Below are positions 1 to 7,471 of a stretch of DNA of 64,000 bases, in pieces. The notes below the pieces were generated by a model. The model ran no database searches. It saw nothing but the letters and a program-made list of their open reading frames with translations, and was not told the DNA's origin. Source of the stretch: Butyrivibrio sp. MB2005 (GTDB taxonomy: Bacteria > Bacillota > Clostridia > Lachnospirales > Lachnospiraceae); contig NZ_KE384158.1 of assembly GCF_000424285.1 (NCBI RefSeq), positions 74,979 through 138,978 on the forward strand, read 5' to 3'. Positions within the stretch are counted from its first letter, which is position 1; each line of letters starts with the position of its first letter. The translations under genes and the position numbers were made by a program.

Positions 1-77
1 TTCTAACGGGGATGATTGGCTTTTCTTGGCTTCTTCCGCGTTAGAGAGACCCAGATTCCTAACATTCTAACGGGGAT
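1..77. repeat. 13-bp direct repeat pair
   Basis: The 13-mer TTCTAACGGGGAT occurs at 1-13 and again at 65-77, a spacing of 64 bp. The first copy touches the window edge, so further copies may lie to the left. Read in frame with the second copy (ILTG), the first gives LTG followed by a different short peptide and a stop, as if a short coding segment had been duplicated and decayed. Only two copies are visible. Confidence 0.45.
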
Positions 78-330
78 ACATAGCTATTTTCCGCTAAGCC
101 CACGTTTTATGGACCTTTTAGGAAATGCACAAGACATTTCAGGAATTATTCAAGATAAAAACGTTTGGTAATTTGTTGGCTTGTTAAATAAAAAAGGAAT
201 CTACGACGAAGAATACTATTTATGCCGTATTGATATGTCTTTAAAAAGAATCCCGATCAGAAATTCGACACTTACTATAATATATAGATGTACTTTTGTC
301 AATATTAAAATAAATTGTGATGCCATGTAA
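16..330 (+). pseudogene. possible decayed coding remnant with in-frame stop
   Basis: One frame stays open from 16 to 168, meets a TAA at 169-171, and then continues open in the same frame to a TAA at 328-330. The two halves read like ordinary protein (RFMDLLGNAQDISGIIQDKN before the stop, FVGLLNKKGIYDEEYYLCRI after it). About 104 codons with only one stop is uncommon in DNA this AT-rich, which suggests a gene fragment broken by a nonsense change. There is no clear start or ribosome site and I do not recognise the protein. It could also be part of a dispersed intergenic repeat. Confidence 0.3.
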
Positions 331-341
331 AAATCATAGAT

Positions 342-615
342 ATGTTCAGAATAATATTGCCCCTGTGTTTCGGAAACAATAAAAATTGATATTTATGGAA
401 TAATACTGACACTGAGTTTCGAAAACAATAAAATAGGTATTTATGGAATAATACTGACGCTGCGTTTCGAAAACAATAAAGTAGGTATTTATGGAATAAT
501 ACTGACACTACGTTTCAGAAACAATATAAATTGGTATTTATGGAATAATACTGGCACTGCGTTTCGAAAACAATAAAATAGGTATTTATGGAGTGATACT
601 GACTCCGCTTTACCG
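342..615. repeat. 48-bp tandem repeat array (about 6 units)
   Basis: The core TATTTATGGAATAATACTG recurs at about 390, 438, 486, 535 and 583, a period of 48-49 bp. A degraded unit precedes it near 342 and the last unit decays towards 615. Each unit also carries a variant of CTGCGTTTCGAAAACAATAAA. A 48-bp period keeps reading frame, so short minus-strand frames show a 16-residue repeat (SVLFHKYLLYCFRN-like), but these have no ribosome site and one 49-bp step breaks the frame. I treat the array as non-coding. It lies between the decayed frame at 16-330 and the hairpin that ends the tyrS transcript. Confidence 0.8.
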
Positions 616-624
616 AAATGATTA

Positions 625-647
625 AGGGCCGGCATATTGCCGGCCCT
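625..647 (-). terminator. hairpin downstream of tyrS
   Basis: AGGGCCGGCA and TGCCGGCCCT form a 10-bp GC-rich stem around a 3-nt loop. It lies about 107 bp past the tyrS stop in the direction of tyrS transcription. The tail on the minus strand (TTAATCATTT) is only moderately T-rich, so termination strength is uncertain. Confidence 0.55.
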
Positions 648-694
648 AATATCACATATCTACTGTATTCAAATATCCGGTAAATCAAGCTCGC

Positions 695-782
695 CGCCTG
701 AATCATTTATTGCAGTGTAACCTTCTTGAAGGACTTCTCGCCTGAATCATTTATTACAGTGTAACCTTTTTGAAGGACTTCT
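695..782. repeat. 44-bp tandem duplication of the tyrS 3' end
   Basis: Two nearly identical 44-bp units lie head to tail at 695-738 and 739-782, both starting CGCCTGAATCATTTATT. The second unit contains the last codons and stop of tyrS; the first is an untranslated copy just after the gene. The copies differ at about two positions, so the duplication is fairly recent. tyrS itself stays intact. Confidence 0.85.
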
Positions 783-1977
783 TGCCCTTCTTAACCATTA
801 TGCCTTCACCTGCGAAGGTATCCTTTGTGTAAGTGGTCTTAAAGTCTGTTACCTTCTCGTCGTTGAACATAACGCCGCCCTGCTGAACTGCTCTTCTAGC
901 TTCGCTTCTTGTGGGGCAAAGACCAGCGCTTACAAGAACCTGAAGGATGTCAACTACGCCATCTCTAAAGTCCTCTTCCTTAAGTGCAACAGCGGGAACG
1001 TTTGCGAGATCACCGCCACCAGCAAAAAGTGCTCTGGCAGCGTCCTGAGCCTTCTGTGCCTCTTCTTTACCATGAACAAGCTCTGTAAGCTCGAATGCAA
1101 GGATTTCCTTCTTCTCGTTGATTCTGGAATCCTCCCACTTCTCCATCTCCTCGATTTCTTCGATAGGAAGGAAAGTGAGCATCTTAAGGCACTTATCAAC
1201 ATCGGCATCGCCAACGTTTCTCCAGTACTGGTAGAAATCGTAAGGTGAAGTCTTCTTGGGATCAAGCCATACAGCGTTACCTGCTGTCTTACCCATCTTC
1301 TTACCCTGAGAATCAGTAAGAAGTGTGATTGTCATTGCGTGAGCGTCCTTGCCGAGCTTTCTTCTGATAAGCTCAGTACCGCCAAGCATGTTGCTCCACT
1401 GGTCGTCACCACCAAACTCTAAATTACAATCGTACTTCTGGAACATGTAATAGAAGTCGTAGGACTGCATGATCATGTAGTTAAACTCAAGGAATGAAAG
1501 TCCCTTCTCCATACGCTGCTTGTAGCACTCTGCTCTAAGCATGTTGTTTACTGAGAAGCAAGCTCCAACCTCTCTTAAAAGATCAATGTAGTTAAGGTCA
1601 AGAAGCCAGTCAGCGTTGTTAAGCATGATAGCCTTGCCTTCGCCAAAGTCGATGAACTTCTCCATCTGGCGCTTAAAGCACTCAGCGTTGTGATCGATAT
1701 CTTCTCTTGTGAGCATCTTTCTCATGTCAGTTCTTCCTGAAGGATCACCAATCATGGTTGTGCCGCCGCCGATAAGAGCGATGGGCTTATTTCCAGCCAT
1801 CTGAAGTCTCTTCATAAGTGTAAGTGCCATGAAGTGACCGGCTGTTAAGCTGTCTGCTGTGCAGTCAAAGCCGATGTAGAATGTAGCCTTTCCTGCGTTT
1901 ACGAGATCTCTGATCTGCTCTTCGTCTGTTACCTGAGCGATAAGACCTCTTCGTTTGAGTTCCTCATAGATTTGCAT
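754..1977 (-). CDS. tyrS: tyrosine--tRNA ligase
   Basis: Class I aminoacyl-tRNA synthetase that charges tRNA-Tyr in the cytoplasm. At 407 residues it has the length usual for bacterial TyrRS. The HIGH-type signature is seen as TAGHF near residue 45, the tyrosine-pocket stretch around YDFYYMFQKY and GGDDQWSN follows, and the KMSKS-type loop is KKMGKT near residue 229. The last 65 or so residues form an S4 RNA-binding domain. The start has a GGAGG site just upstream. The gene is monocistronic and preceded by a tyrosine T-box, so it is expected to be induced when uncharged tRNA-Tyr accumulates. The 3' end has been tandemly duplicated downstream. Confidence 0.97.
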   Translation of the reverse strand: MQIYEELKRRGLIAQVTDEEQIRDLVNAGKATFYIGFDCTADSLTAGHFMALTLMKRLQMAGNKPIALIGGGTTMIGDPSGRTDMRKMLTREDIDHNAECFKRQMEKFIDFGEGKAIMLNNADWLLDLNYIDLLREVGACFSVNNMLRAECYKQRMEKGLSFLEFNYMIMQSYDFYYMFQKYDCNLEFGGDDQWSNMLGGTELIRRKLGKDAHAMTITLLTDSQGKKMGKTAGNAVWLDPKKTSPYDFYQYWRNVGDADVDKCLKMLTFLPIEEIEEMEKWEDSRINEKKEILAFELTELVHGKEEAQKAQDAARALFAGGGDLANVPAVALKEEDFRDGVVDILQVLVSAGLCPTRSEARRAVQQGGVMFNDEKVTDFKTTYTKDTFAGEGIMVKKGKKSFKKVTL

Positions 1978-2007
1978 TGTTTTGCCTCCTTTTACTTAGG
2001 CTGCGAA

Positions 2008-2335
2008 AAAAAGTCCTCCGCAACCGAAATCAGTTACGAAGGACGAAAAATTCGTGTTACCACCTTCATTCACATGTAGCTCACGCTGCATGCCTCAGCA
2101 AGTACTCCGTTTATGCAAAGTCTTCATTAAGTGACAGAAAAATCGGCCACTAAGAATGCAATCACTTCATACTCTTCCGACTAACGCTCGGTTCTCGTCA
2201 TGGCTTACTAGATAAGTTTCATCATTCTTCCATGCAGCTCCCGGAGGTATTCATTCAAAGTCCGTGTCCGCGCCTCTCACCAAACGGCTGCTCTCTGTGG
2301 CCGGTACAATGAACTACTTGTTCCGTTCAAAGCCT
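2008..2335 (-). promoter_or_regulatory. T-box riboswitch (tyrosine) with terminator
   Basis: The tyrS leader holds the T-box signature AAGGTGGTAACACG on the minus strand (plus 2053-2066). Upstream in the leader, GAATACCTCC places a UAC tyrosine codon at 2247-2249 where the specifier loop is expected. Just before the gene, GTCCTTCGTAAC pairs with GGTTGCGGAGGAC and is followed by seven Ts (2007-2043), an intrinsic terminator. Uncharged tRNA-Tyr would bind the specifier and stabilise the antiterminator, allowing tyrS transcription. Confidence 0.93.
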
Positions 2336-2345
2336 TTAGATAATA

Positions 2346-2373
2346 ATTATCAATATTTTATCCGTGCTGTCAA
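2346..2373 (-). promoter_or_regulatory. tyrS promoter
   Basis: On the minus strand a perfect TTGACA (-35, plus 2368-2373) is followed after 16 bp by GATAAT (-10, plus 2346-2351). It sits immediately upstream of the T-box leader, as expected for tyrS. Confidence 0.7.
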
Positions 2374-2469
2374 GAGATTTTGCTTTCTGGTTGGATCAAA
2401 TTTCTCTACGGATATAGTTGCAACTCAAGAGCATCCTTCTTGAATCAGCCCTGAGGACTCAATACTGAT

Positions 2470-3708
2470 TTATTCTGTTACCGTTACCTCTATTTTCTTA
2501 TAAATACCATTCTGTGCAATAGCATAAACATTGCAGGTTCCCTTTTTAACACCAGTAATGTTGCCTTTCTTATCAACGGTTGCAACTGATGTCTTATCAG
2601 ATACATAGCGAAGATTACTTGTATGCTTAAGCAGCTTCTTCTTTTTATCAGCAGAGACAACAGATGCTTTTACTTTCTTTGTCTCTCCTTTTTTTACTGT
2701 TATGCTTTTATTAGATACTTTAACGGATTTAGGGTTTGTGTAACCGGATTTATCTTTTCCGGCAACATGCGCTACCACTGAACGAACAATTTCTGTCCCA
2801 CTATTATCACGTGCAACAACGTAACACTTAAAGTTCTTCTTAGTGTTAATTTTCTTATTTCGAATCTTCTTTATAGTCACAGATTTATTGCTTGTTTTCT
2901 TTGCAACCTTATTTAATTGATTGCCACAATAATCTATGTATACCTCGTAATTTGCTGCTTTCTCCTGCTTCTCCCAGCTAATCTTAATCTTACCTGCCGA
3001 CTGCGATACAGAGATAGGAAGGAATTTAGAGCCAACACTATATAATTCCAAAGTCTTGATGTTCAGATCTACAGTAGCCGAATCTTTTCTTGACCAGGTA
3101 CCGGTCATACTCAGTTCATATTTTCCTGCAGGTAATTCAAGGCTTGCTTTCCCGGCATCATACCATCCTGTTGTAACTGCCTTTTCTTCTTCATCCACTT
3201 TAGCATGAATAATTGCACCAGATTTACTTACACTATTGGAAAGACCTTTTGCCTGTGCATTGCAACCAATATAAAAGGTTGCGTCATTCTGAATGTCTAC
3301 CGTAATAGTATCGCTTTTAATTTTACTACCATCAGTACCATCGTTTGCTTTTAGCTGCCCCACTTTTGTAAGGGGTGACCCCTGTGATGGCTCGAGAACA
3401 TTCTTACCCTCTTTTTGTTCTATTTTTACGTAGCCGTTGTCCTTATAATTACTTTCTTCTGAATAAAACCTGTTTATTTCATCATACACATGTTTTCCTG
3501 CAAGGTTTTCCTGTCCGGTAAATAATCCATTCAAACTCGCTTTTTCATTGATAATAAAATAATAATTATCACCTTCAGCAGCTTTAACCTGCTGGGAAGG
3601 CATTCCCGGTATCACCATAGCTGATAATATAAATGCCAGGGTTAGTGCACATAATCCCTTTAATCTGTGCACGATTTTTTTCGATTTGCTTTTGTTTCTC
3701 TCGCTCAT
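2470..3708 (-). CDS. secreted protein with C-terminal Ig-like (Big_2) domain
   Basis: A 412-residue exported protein. The N-terminus is basic (MSERNKSKSKKIVHR) followed by a hydrophobic stretch and an AAA-like cleavage site near VKAAEG. A fibronectin-III-like module lies around residues 235-320 (ISWEKQEKAANYEVY). The last 80 or so residues match the bacterial Ig-like group 2 pattern: SVKVSNKSITVKKGETKKVK, then TSVATVDKKGNITGVKKGTC. The middle part (residues 45-230) is not recognised and could be a carbohydrate- or surface-binding region. AAGGAGG lies 7 nt before the ATG, which supports the start. It stands alone; the role is presumably extracellular or wall-associated. Confidence 0.8.
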   Translation of the reverse strand: MSERNKSKSKKIVHRLKGLCALTLAFILSAMVIPGMPSQQVKAAEGDNYYFIINEKASLNGLFTGQENLAGKHVYDEINRFYSEESNYKDNGYVKIEQKEGKNVLEPSQGSPLTKVGQLKANDGTDGSKIKSDTITVDIQNDATFYIGCNAQAKGLSNSVSKSGAIIHAKVDEEEKAVTTGWYDAGKASLELPAGKYELSMTGTWSRKDSATVDLNIKTLELYSVGSKFLPISVSQSAGKIKISWEKQEKAANYEVYIDYCGNQLNKVAKKTSNKSVTIKKIRNKKINTKKNFKCYVVARDNSGTEIVRSVVAHVAGKDKSGYTNPKSVKVSNKSITVKKGETKKVKASVVSADKKKKLLKHTSNLRYVSDKTSVATVDKKGNITGVKKGTCNVYAIAQNGIYKKIEVTVTE

Positions 3709-3765
3709 AATTTAACCTCCTTACATAAGAAAAAAATAGATACATAAAATCATCTATCACAACAA

Positions 3766-3810
3766 AACCGTCGAACATGACAGAGATTATCCCTGTTTTA
3801 TTCGACGGTT
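3766..3810. repeat. 10-bp inverted repeat in a 5' leader
   Basis: AACCGTCGAA (3766-3775) and TTCGACGGTT (3801-3810) are perfect complements enclosing 25 nt, with an inner ACAG/CTGT pairing. It lies about 58 bp upstream of the secreted-protein start on the minus strand. No T-run follows, so it is more likely a leader stem-loop or protein site than a terminator. Confidence 0.5.
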
Positions 3811-3864
3811 AGTCATCATAAATTAAGTATTCTTTTTCCATAGAAAAATGAGCGCAGTTATTTT

Positions 3865-3887
3865 GTGCTGTGCTGTGCTGTGCTGTG
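3865..3887. repeat. pentanucleotide microsatellite (GTGCT)n
   Basis: Four exact copies of GTGCT plus GTG run head to tail at 3865-3887. The remaining DNA of the 3709-4146 gap (438 bp) is AT-rich with no credible gene; it also holds the inverted repeat at 3766-3810 and the terminator near 4107-4132. The repeat lies in the upstream region of the secreted-protein gene, so length changes by slippage could alter promoter spacing. Confidence 0.75.
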
Positions 3888-4099
3888 AACAATGTATTTC
3901 TATTTTGCTTTGCTGTCAAGCTTATTATTCTATTCAAAATAATTCCTCTCGTAACAACGCTTTTTGAAAAATATATATAATGATTATACAAAAGTTTTTC
4001 TAAAAATTGTGTTAAGAGTTACGTAAATGAATATTAATCCTGAATCATTCACAGCAACAGATTAAAACTACTTCAATGCCGCATAGATATTTTGTCATA

Positions 4100-4132
4100 T
4101 AAAAACTACCATAGGTGGCGGTAGGTATGGTA
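4100..4132 (-). terminator. terminator of the ATPase gene
   Basis: On the minus strand TACCATA and TATGGTA form a stem (plus 4107-4132) followed by GTTTTTAT. It lies 15 bp beyond the stop of the gene at 4147-5985. Confidence 0.6.
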
Positions 4133-4146
4133 CACAATAATAACTC

Positions 4147-5985
4147 CTAAAATTCACAAAGATATTCCTCAACATTTTTGTATTCTTTTCCATCAGATAA
4201 GACTTCACTTTGCCCATTATATAGCACACACTTCCTCGAAATAGAGCCATAAATACCTCTGATATACTTAAGCTTATTTTCATCCATCAAATGTTTCCAC
4301 TGCTCATCTGATTTCACGTTACTATGCTTTATTTCAAATAATTCGCAGCTATCATTCTCGGGATCATAAATGACCATATCAATCTCACCAACATCAAACT
4401 GTAACTTAAACACACGCCTTTTATTCATGACCTTATGTGTTTCCAACAGTACTATATCTTCAAGCATAAGTCCCCTTACATCATCCAGGATTTTTCTTGA
4501 TATAAGAAGCTTCTCCCTTTCGCTAAGTCCCTTGAATTCTTTATCACGCAAAAGCAGATAAACAAGAGCCTGGGCCTGGCAATATCTCATTCCCGGCTGC
4601 GTAAACACTGTGCGGTACAAATTGCCCGAAACAGCTGCGCTTGATTCAACTTTTATATTTTCAATCAGATCCAAAGCGGCGAAATACTCTTTTATCTCAG
4701 CTGCCACCTCTTCTGTAATCGCTTCCTGTAGTTCTTCCTTCTCCTTTATATCCAGAATTTTCTTCAATCCTGCTATTACATTTGAAGTGTCCATTTCATC
4801 CAACGCATCAGTTCTGTTTTCAGAGTTTCTTACTTTTCTCAGCATCTGCGCTGTAGACCTTAAATCTCTTGATACATATTCTCGTAAAATAACTTCTTTT
4901 GTAAATTCATGATTCATATCCTGAATTATACGATTGATTGCATTGGTTAATTCATTTGCATCGTATAGCCTTTTCAAATTTCTGAAATGGCTGCCTTCTT
5001 TATAACAGGTCAGAGAATGCTGGATGTTTTTACATATAGCAGTATCAATGTATCTTCTGGTACTCTCATCGTCCCGAAATGAAGCTTCATCCCAATCAAT
5101 AGCATCTCCAAATTTAAGCTCTCCGGCCTTTAATGTACCACCATACCTTATATATTCATCAATGTTGGAAATCCCCAAAAGTCTCTTATGTTCTCTAAAA
5201 GGAATATAAGTTGTATGAACCATCACAGCCCTATCATACAGTTCCTCATTTGAAGCAAAATAGAACCCCAGTGAGTCAGTACCGGAAAGTATTACCTTTA
5301 TTCCCTGCGCAGCATATACATCTGAAAAAAGCGATGCTGAGTCGATGAAATCACTTATCAGAGTAACTTCATCAATGAAGACATATTTAAATGCACTTTT
5401 CACAGCAAGCTTCATGGCTCTATTCATATCTGCCATCGTATCCTTCACTGTCGCCTTTATATATAACGTGCGAGACCGATCAGCATCATTCATATCAAGT
5501 ATGAGCTGTCTTAAAAGTGTAGTCTTCCCGGTACGCCTAAGGCCATAGATAAGACATACCTTATCCATCTGTTTTCCAAAAATATAATCCTCAATTATAT
5601 GGAGGCAATCTCTTTTCTTAAAACCCAATGCACCATCAGCCATATTCCTAAGCGCATTTCCATATATTGCATTTACTTCAAAATCATAATCCAAAGGCAT
5701 GGAAGATACACCAAACACGGGGCCTGGCTCCTTTAACTCTGACACAATGTTTCGCCCAATACTTTTACCTATTGACTTTAATTGCTTTTGCAGATTTTTC
5801 CGTTCCTCTATACCTCCACGCAAAATAACAGCATCATCTTCACTAATGCTGTCATAATGCATCTTGCCATTATCATCCTTCCACTGATGATAAAAATAAG
5901 TCTTATTATTTATAATCTTTTGCGTTACATATCCCTTTGGAAGGGAGCGGATTCTATTACTAATCTCTTGATACTCTGCATTCAT
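4147..5985 (-). CDS. AAA ATPase with C-terminal PD-(D/E)xK nuclease-like domain
   Basis: A 612-residue cytoplasmic protein of the archaeal-type/DUF4143-like ATPase group. A short N-terminal domain (residues 1-70) carries SLPKGYVTQKIINNKTYFYH, an element I do not recognise. The ATPase core has Walker A (GLRRTGKTT, near residue 147) and Walker B (YVFIDEV, near 204), with a sensor-like LSGTDS near 237. The C-terminal part has EIDMVIYD followed by CELFEIKHS (residues about 533-553), the spacing of a PD-(D/E)xK nuclease active site. Such proteins are common as solitary genes in Firmicutes and Bacteroides; substrates are unknown. GAGG precedes the start, and the promoter lies inside a 14-bp perfect dyad, suggesting tight control. 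Confidence 0.8.
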   Translation of the reverse strand: MNAEYQEISNRIRSLPKGYVTQKIINNKTYFYHQWKDDNGKMHYDSISEDDAVILRGGIEERKNLQKQLKSIGKSIGRNIVSELKEPGPVFGVSSMPLDYDFEVNAIYGNALRNMADGALGFKKRDCLHIIEDYIFGKQMDKVCLIYGLRRTGKTTLLRQLILDMNDADRSRTLYIKATVKDTMADMNRAMKLAVKSAFKYVFIDEVTLISDFIDSASLFSDVYAAQGIKVILSGTDSLGFYFASNEELYDRAVMVHTTYIPFREHKRLLGISNIDEYIRYGGTLKAGELKFGDAIDWDEASFRDDESTRRYIDTAICKNIQHSLTCYKEGSHFRNLKRLYDANELTNAINRIIQDMNHEFTKEVILREYVSRDLRSTAQMLRKVRNSENRTDALDEMDTSNVIAGLKKILDIKEKEELQEAITEEVAAEIKEYFAALDLIENIKVESSAAVSGNLYRTVFTQPGMRYCQAQALVYLLLRDKEFKGLSEREKLLISRKILDDVRGLMLEDIVLLETHKVMNKRRVFKLQFDVGEIDMVIYDPENDSCELFEIKHSNVKSDEQWKHLMDENKLKYIRGIYGSISRKCVLYNGQSEVLSDGKEYKNVEEYLCEF

Positions 5986-6005
5986 AGCATTTAACCTCTA
6001 AAGAT

Positions 6006-6050
6006 ATTTTAACCCTAATTAACCTTTATTGTCTATGGTTAATTAGGGTT
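6006..6050 (-). promoter_or_regulatory. promoter embedded in a perfect 14-bp dyad
   Basis: AACCCTAATTAACC (6011-6024) and GGTTAATTAGGGTT (6037-6050) are perfect inverted repeats around 12 nt. On the minus strand the loop carries TAGACA (-35, plus 6030-6035), and 18 bp on lies TAAAAT (-10, plus 6006-6011), so one arm is the promoter spacer. No T-run follows, which argues against a terminator for the upstream hydrolase gene. The layout is typical of a repressor operator for the ATPase gene. Confidence 0.6.
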
Positions 6051-6066
6051 AAATCATCAATGCACT

Positions 6067-7104
6067 TTATGCAGCAGTGTCCAGCACCTTTTTTTGTAAA
6101 AATGCATCTGTACGCTTCTGAACATTTTCCTGGAGATTTACAAAGAAAAGGAAGTTGTCATACAGATGAAGGCATCCTTCAGGGAAAATCGAAAGCACAG
6201 GCGGGTACTCTTCTGTATTTATACCCGTTACAACTAGACATCCTCTGTTAGGATCAATGTATGCTCCATATTTTCCCTTTTCTACAGAAGTAATAGCACC
6301 GGTTTTACTATCCTGTGTTACAGATCCTTTATTAAGAGACTTGTCAGCCTTGGTGCTGTCTGTTTTCCAGTTAAGCGGATTTATGGAAATGCCCTTAGAA
6401 CCTGCAGGCATAAACATCGAGTCTGTTACTGTTCCGTCCTCACAGTCAAAGCTTACAACTACACCTGTATCAGTCTCACCCTTTGCGGGAACTATCTGAG
6501 GATACTTATTTATCATATCTTCTGTCATGTACCATCCAATAGCATAAACAGCAATAAGATTTTCTCTAAGACTTACGGCTCTTTCCGAGTCACCTCCGTA
6601 ATATTCCTGAAGAATTCTGTAGCACATATCAGCTCCCTGGGAAAAACCTGCAATAATCAATGGTCTGCCATTATTTTTATGCTCTATGTAATACTTGAAG
6701 GCTGCGGAAATATCTACATAAGCATTACTTAAGGCCTTTTCTCTTTCTGCTGCATCAGAGAGTCCGTAAACATTCATGGATGCCTGTCTGTAATATGGCG
6801 CATATATCCTGCATGTATATGCATAAATAGCCTGCTGCTGATTCATGGCATTTCTGAATATCTTTTTATATCCCGGGGTGATCTGGGAATTGTACTGACT
6901 AAGAGTATCCACCGTAGGTGCGACTATAAAAACATCGACTTCATTCTCGGGATATGCCCCGTCATAGAGCCAGTTCTCAGCCTTGGAATAATCCAATGCG
7001 CTTGTAAAACCTGCAACAGCGGATGCCTTTGTAGCAGCAAAAGGACCAAAGACAGTAAAAGCTATAACTATAAAAGATGTGACGAAAGAAACTATTCTCC
7101 TCAT
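6067..7104 (-). CDS. secreted DUF3089-family alpha/beta hydrolase
   Basis: A 345-residue exported protein related to the DUF3089 lipase/esterase-like family. After a signal peptide (MRRIVSFVTSFIVIAFTVFG, then ATKASA) it shows FIVAPTVDT, the RIYAPYYRQ element of the family, and the nucleophile elbow GFSQG near residue 165, consistent with a serine hydrolase. Substrate is unknown. A longer frame begins nine codons upstream at 7131, but GGAGG sits 7 nt before the ATG at 7104 and the signal peptide starts there, so I place the start at 7104. The gene is single; its downstream gap is only about 80 bp before the ATPase start. Confidence 0.82.
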   Translation of the reverse strand: MRRIVSFVTSFIVIAFTVFGPFAATKASAVAGFTSALDYSKAENWLYDGAYPENEVDVFIVAPTVDTLSQYNSQITPGYKKIFRNAMNQQQAIYAYTCRIYAPYYRQASMNVYGLSDAAEREKALSNAYVDISAAFKYYIEHKNNGRPLIIAGFSQGADMCYRILQEYYGGDSERAVSLRENLIAVYAIGWYMTEDMINKYPQIVPAKGETDTGVVVSFDCEDGTVTDSMFMPAGSKGISINPLNWKTDSTKADKSLNKGSVTQDSKTGAITSVEKGKYGAYIDPNRGCLVVTGINTEEYPPVLSIFPEGCLHLYDNFLFFVNLQENVQKRTDAFLQKKVLDTAA

Positions 7105-7131
7105 AAAATGCCTCCTTTCAGATATATCCAT

Positions 7132-7471
7132 TTTACTGTAAACCGCTTATCCACATTCTTAAATATCTATAAAATCAATCATATAAGATTCAAAAGTAAT
7201 TATTGTTCCTTACTGATGATACGGATCGCTTCTTTTTCCATCACTTACAACTCTCCTTACCGGGTTTATGTTATATAATCCTTATTTCTGAGAAAAACAT
7301 ATACAATTTCACTTCCTGCAATAATTAATTAATTATTAATATTATTAAATTTTTATTAACTTTTCCTTGACGATAGACATATTATACGTTTTAATAGATA
7401 GCGTACTATAAATAGGAAAACATTTTAAAGAAAATAGTTTTCGAAGGAAAGTTAATGGAGGAAAAGGGGTT
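7132..7471 (+). promoter_or_regulatory. divergent intergenic region with likely promoter of the FN3 gene
   Basis: This 340-bp AT-rich gap lies between the divergent hydrolase and FN3 genes. TTGACG at 7367-7372 is a good -35; the best -10 candidates (TTAATA or TAATAG around 7391-7397) are weak. A strong site, GGAGGAAAAGGGG, precedes the FN3 ATG. No gene is seen in it. Confidence 0.4.

Noticed and set aside
305-706. two short minus-strand frames (67 and 63 codons) over the 48-bp array
   Set aside because: No ribosome sites, internal 16-residue repetition caused by the DNA repeat, and overlap with the tyrS terminator hairpin.
954-1265. 103-codon minus-strand frame within tyrS
   Set aside because: It is an out-of-frame shadow on the same strand as the well-supported tyrS gene, with no start signal.
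6011-6050. 14-bp dyad as terminator of the hydrolase gene
   Set aside because: The stem is AT-rich and is not followed by a T run; instead it contains a good promoter for the next gene.
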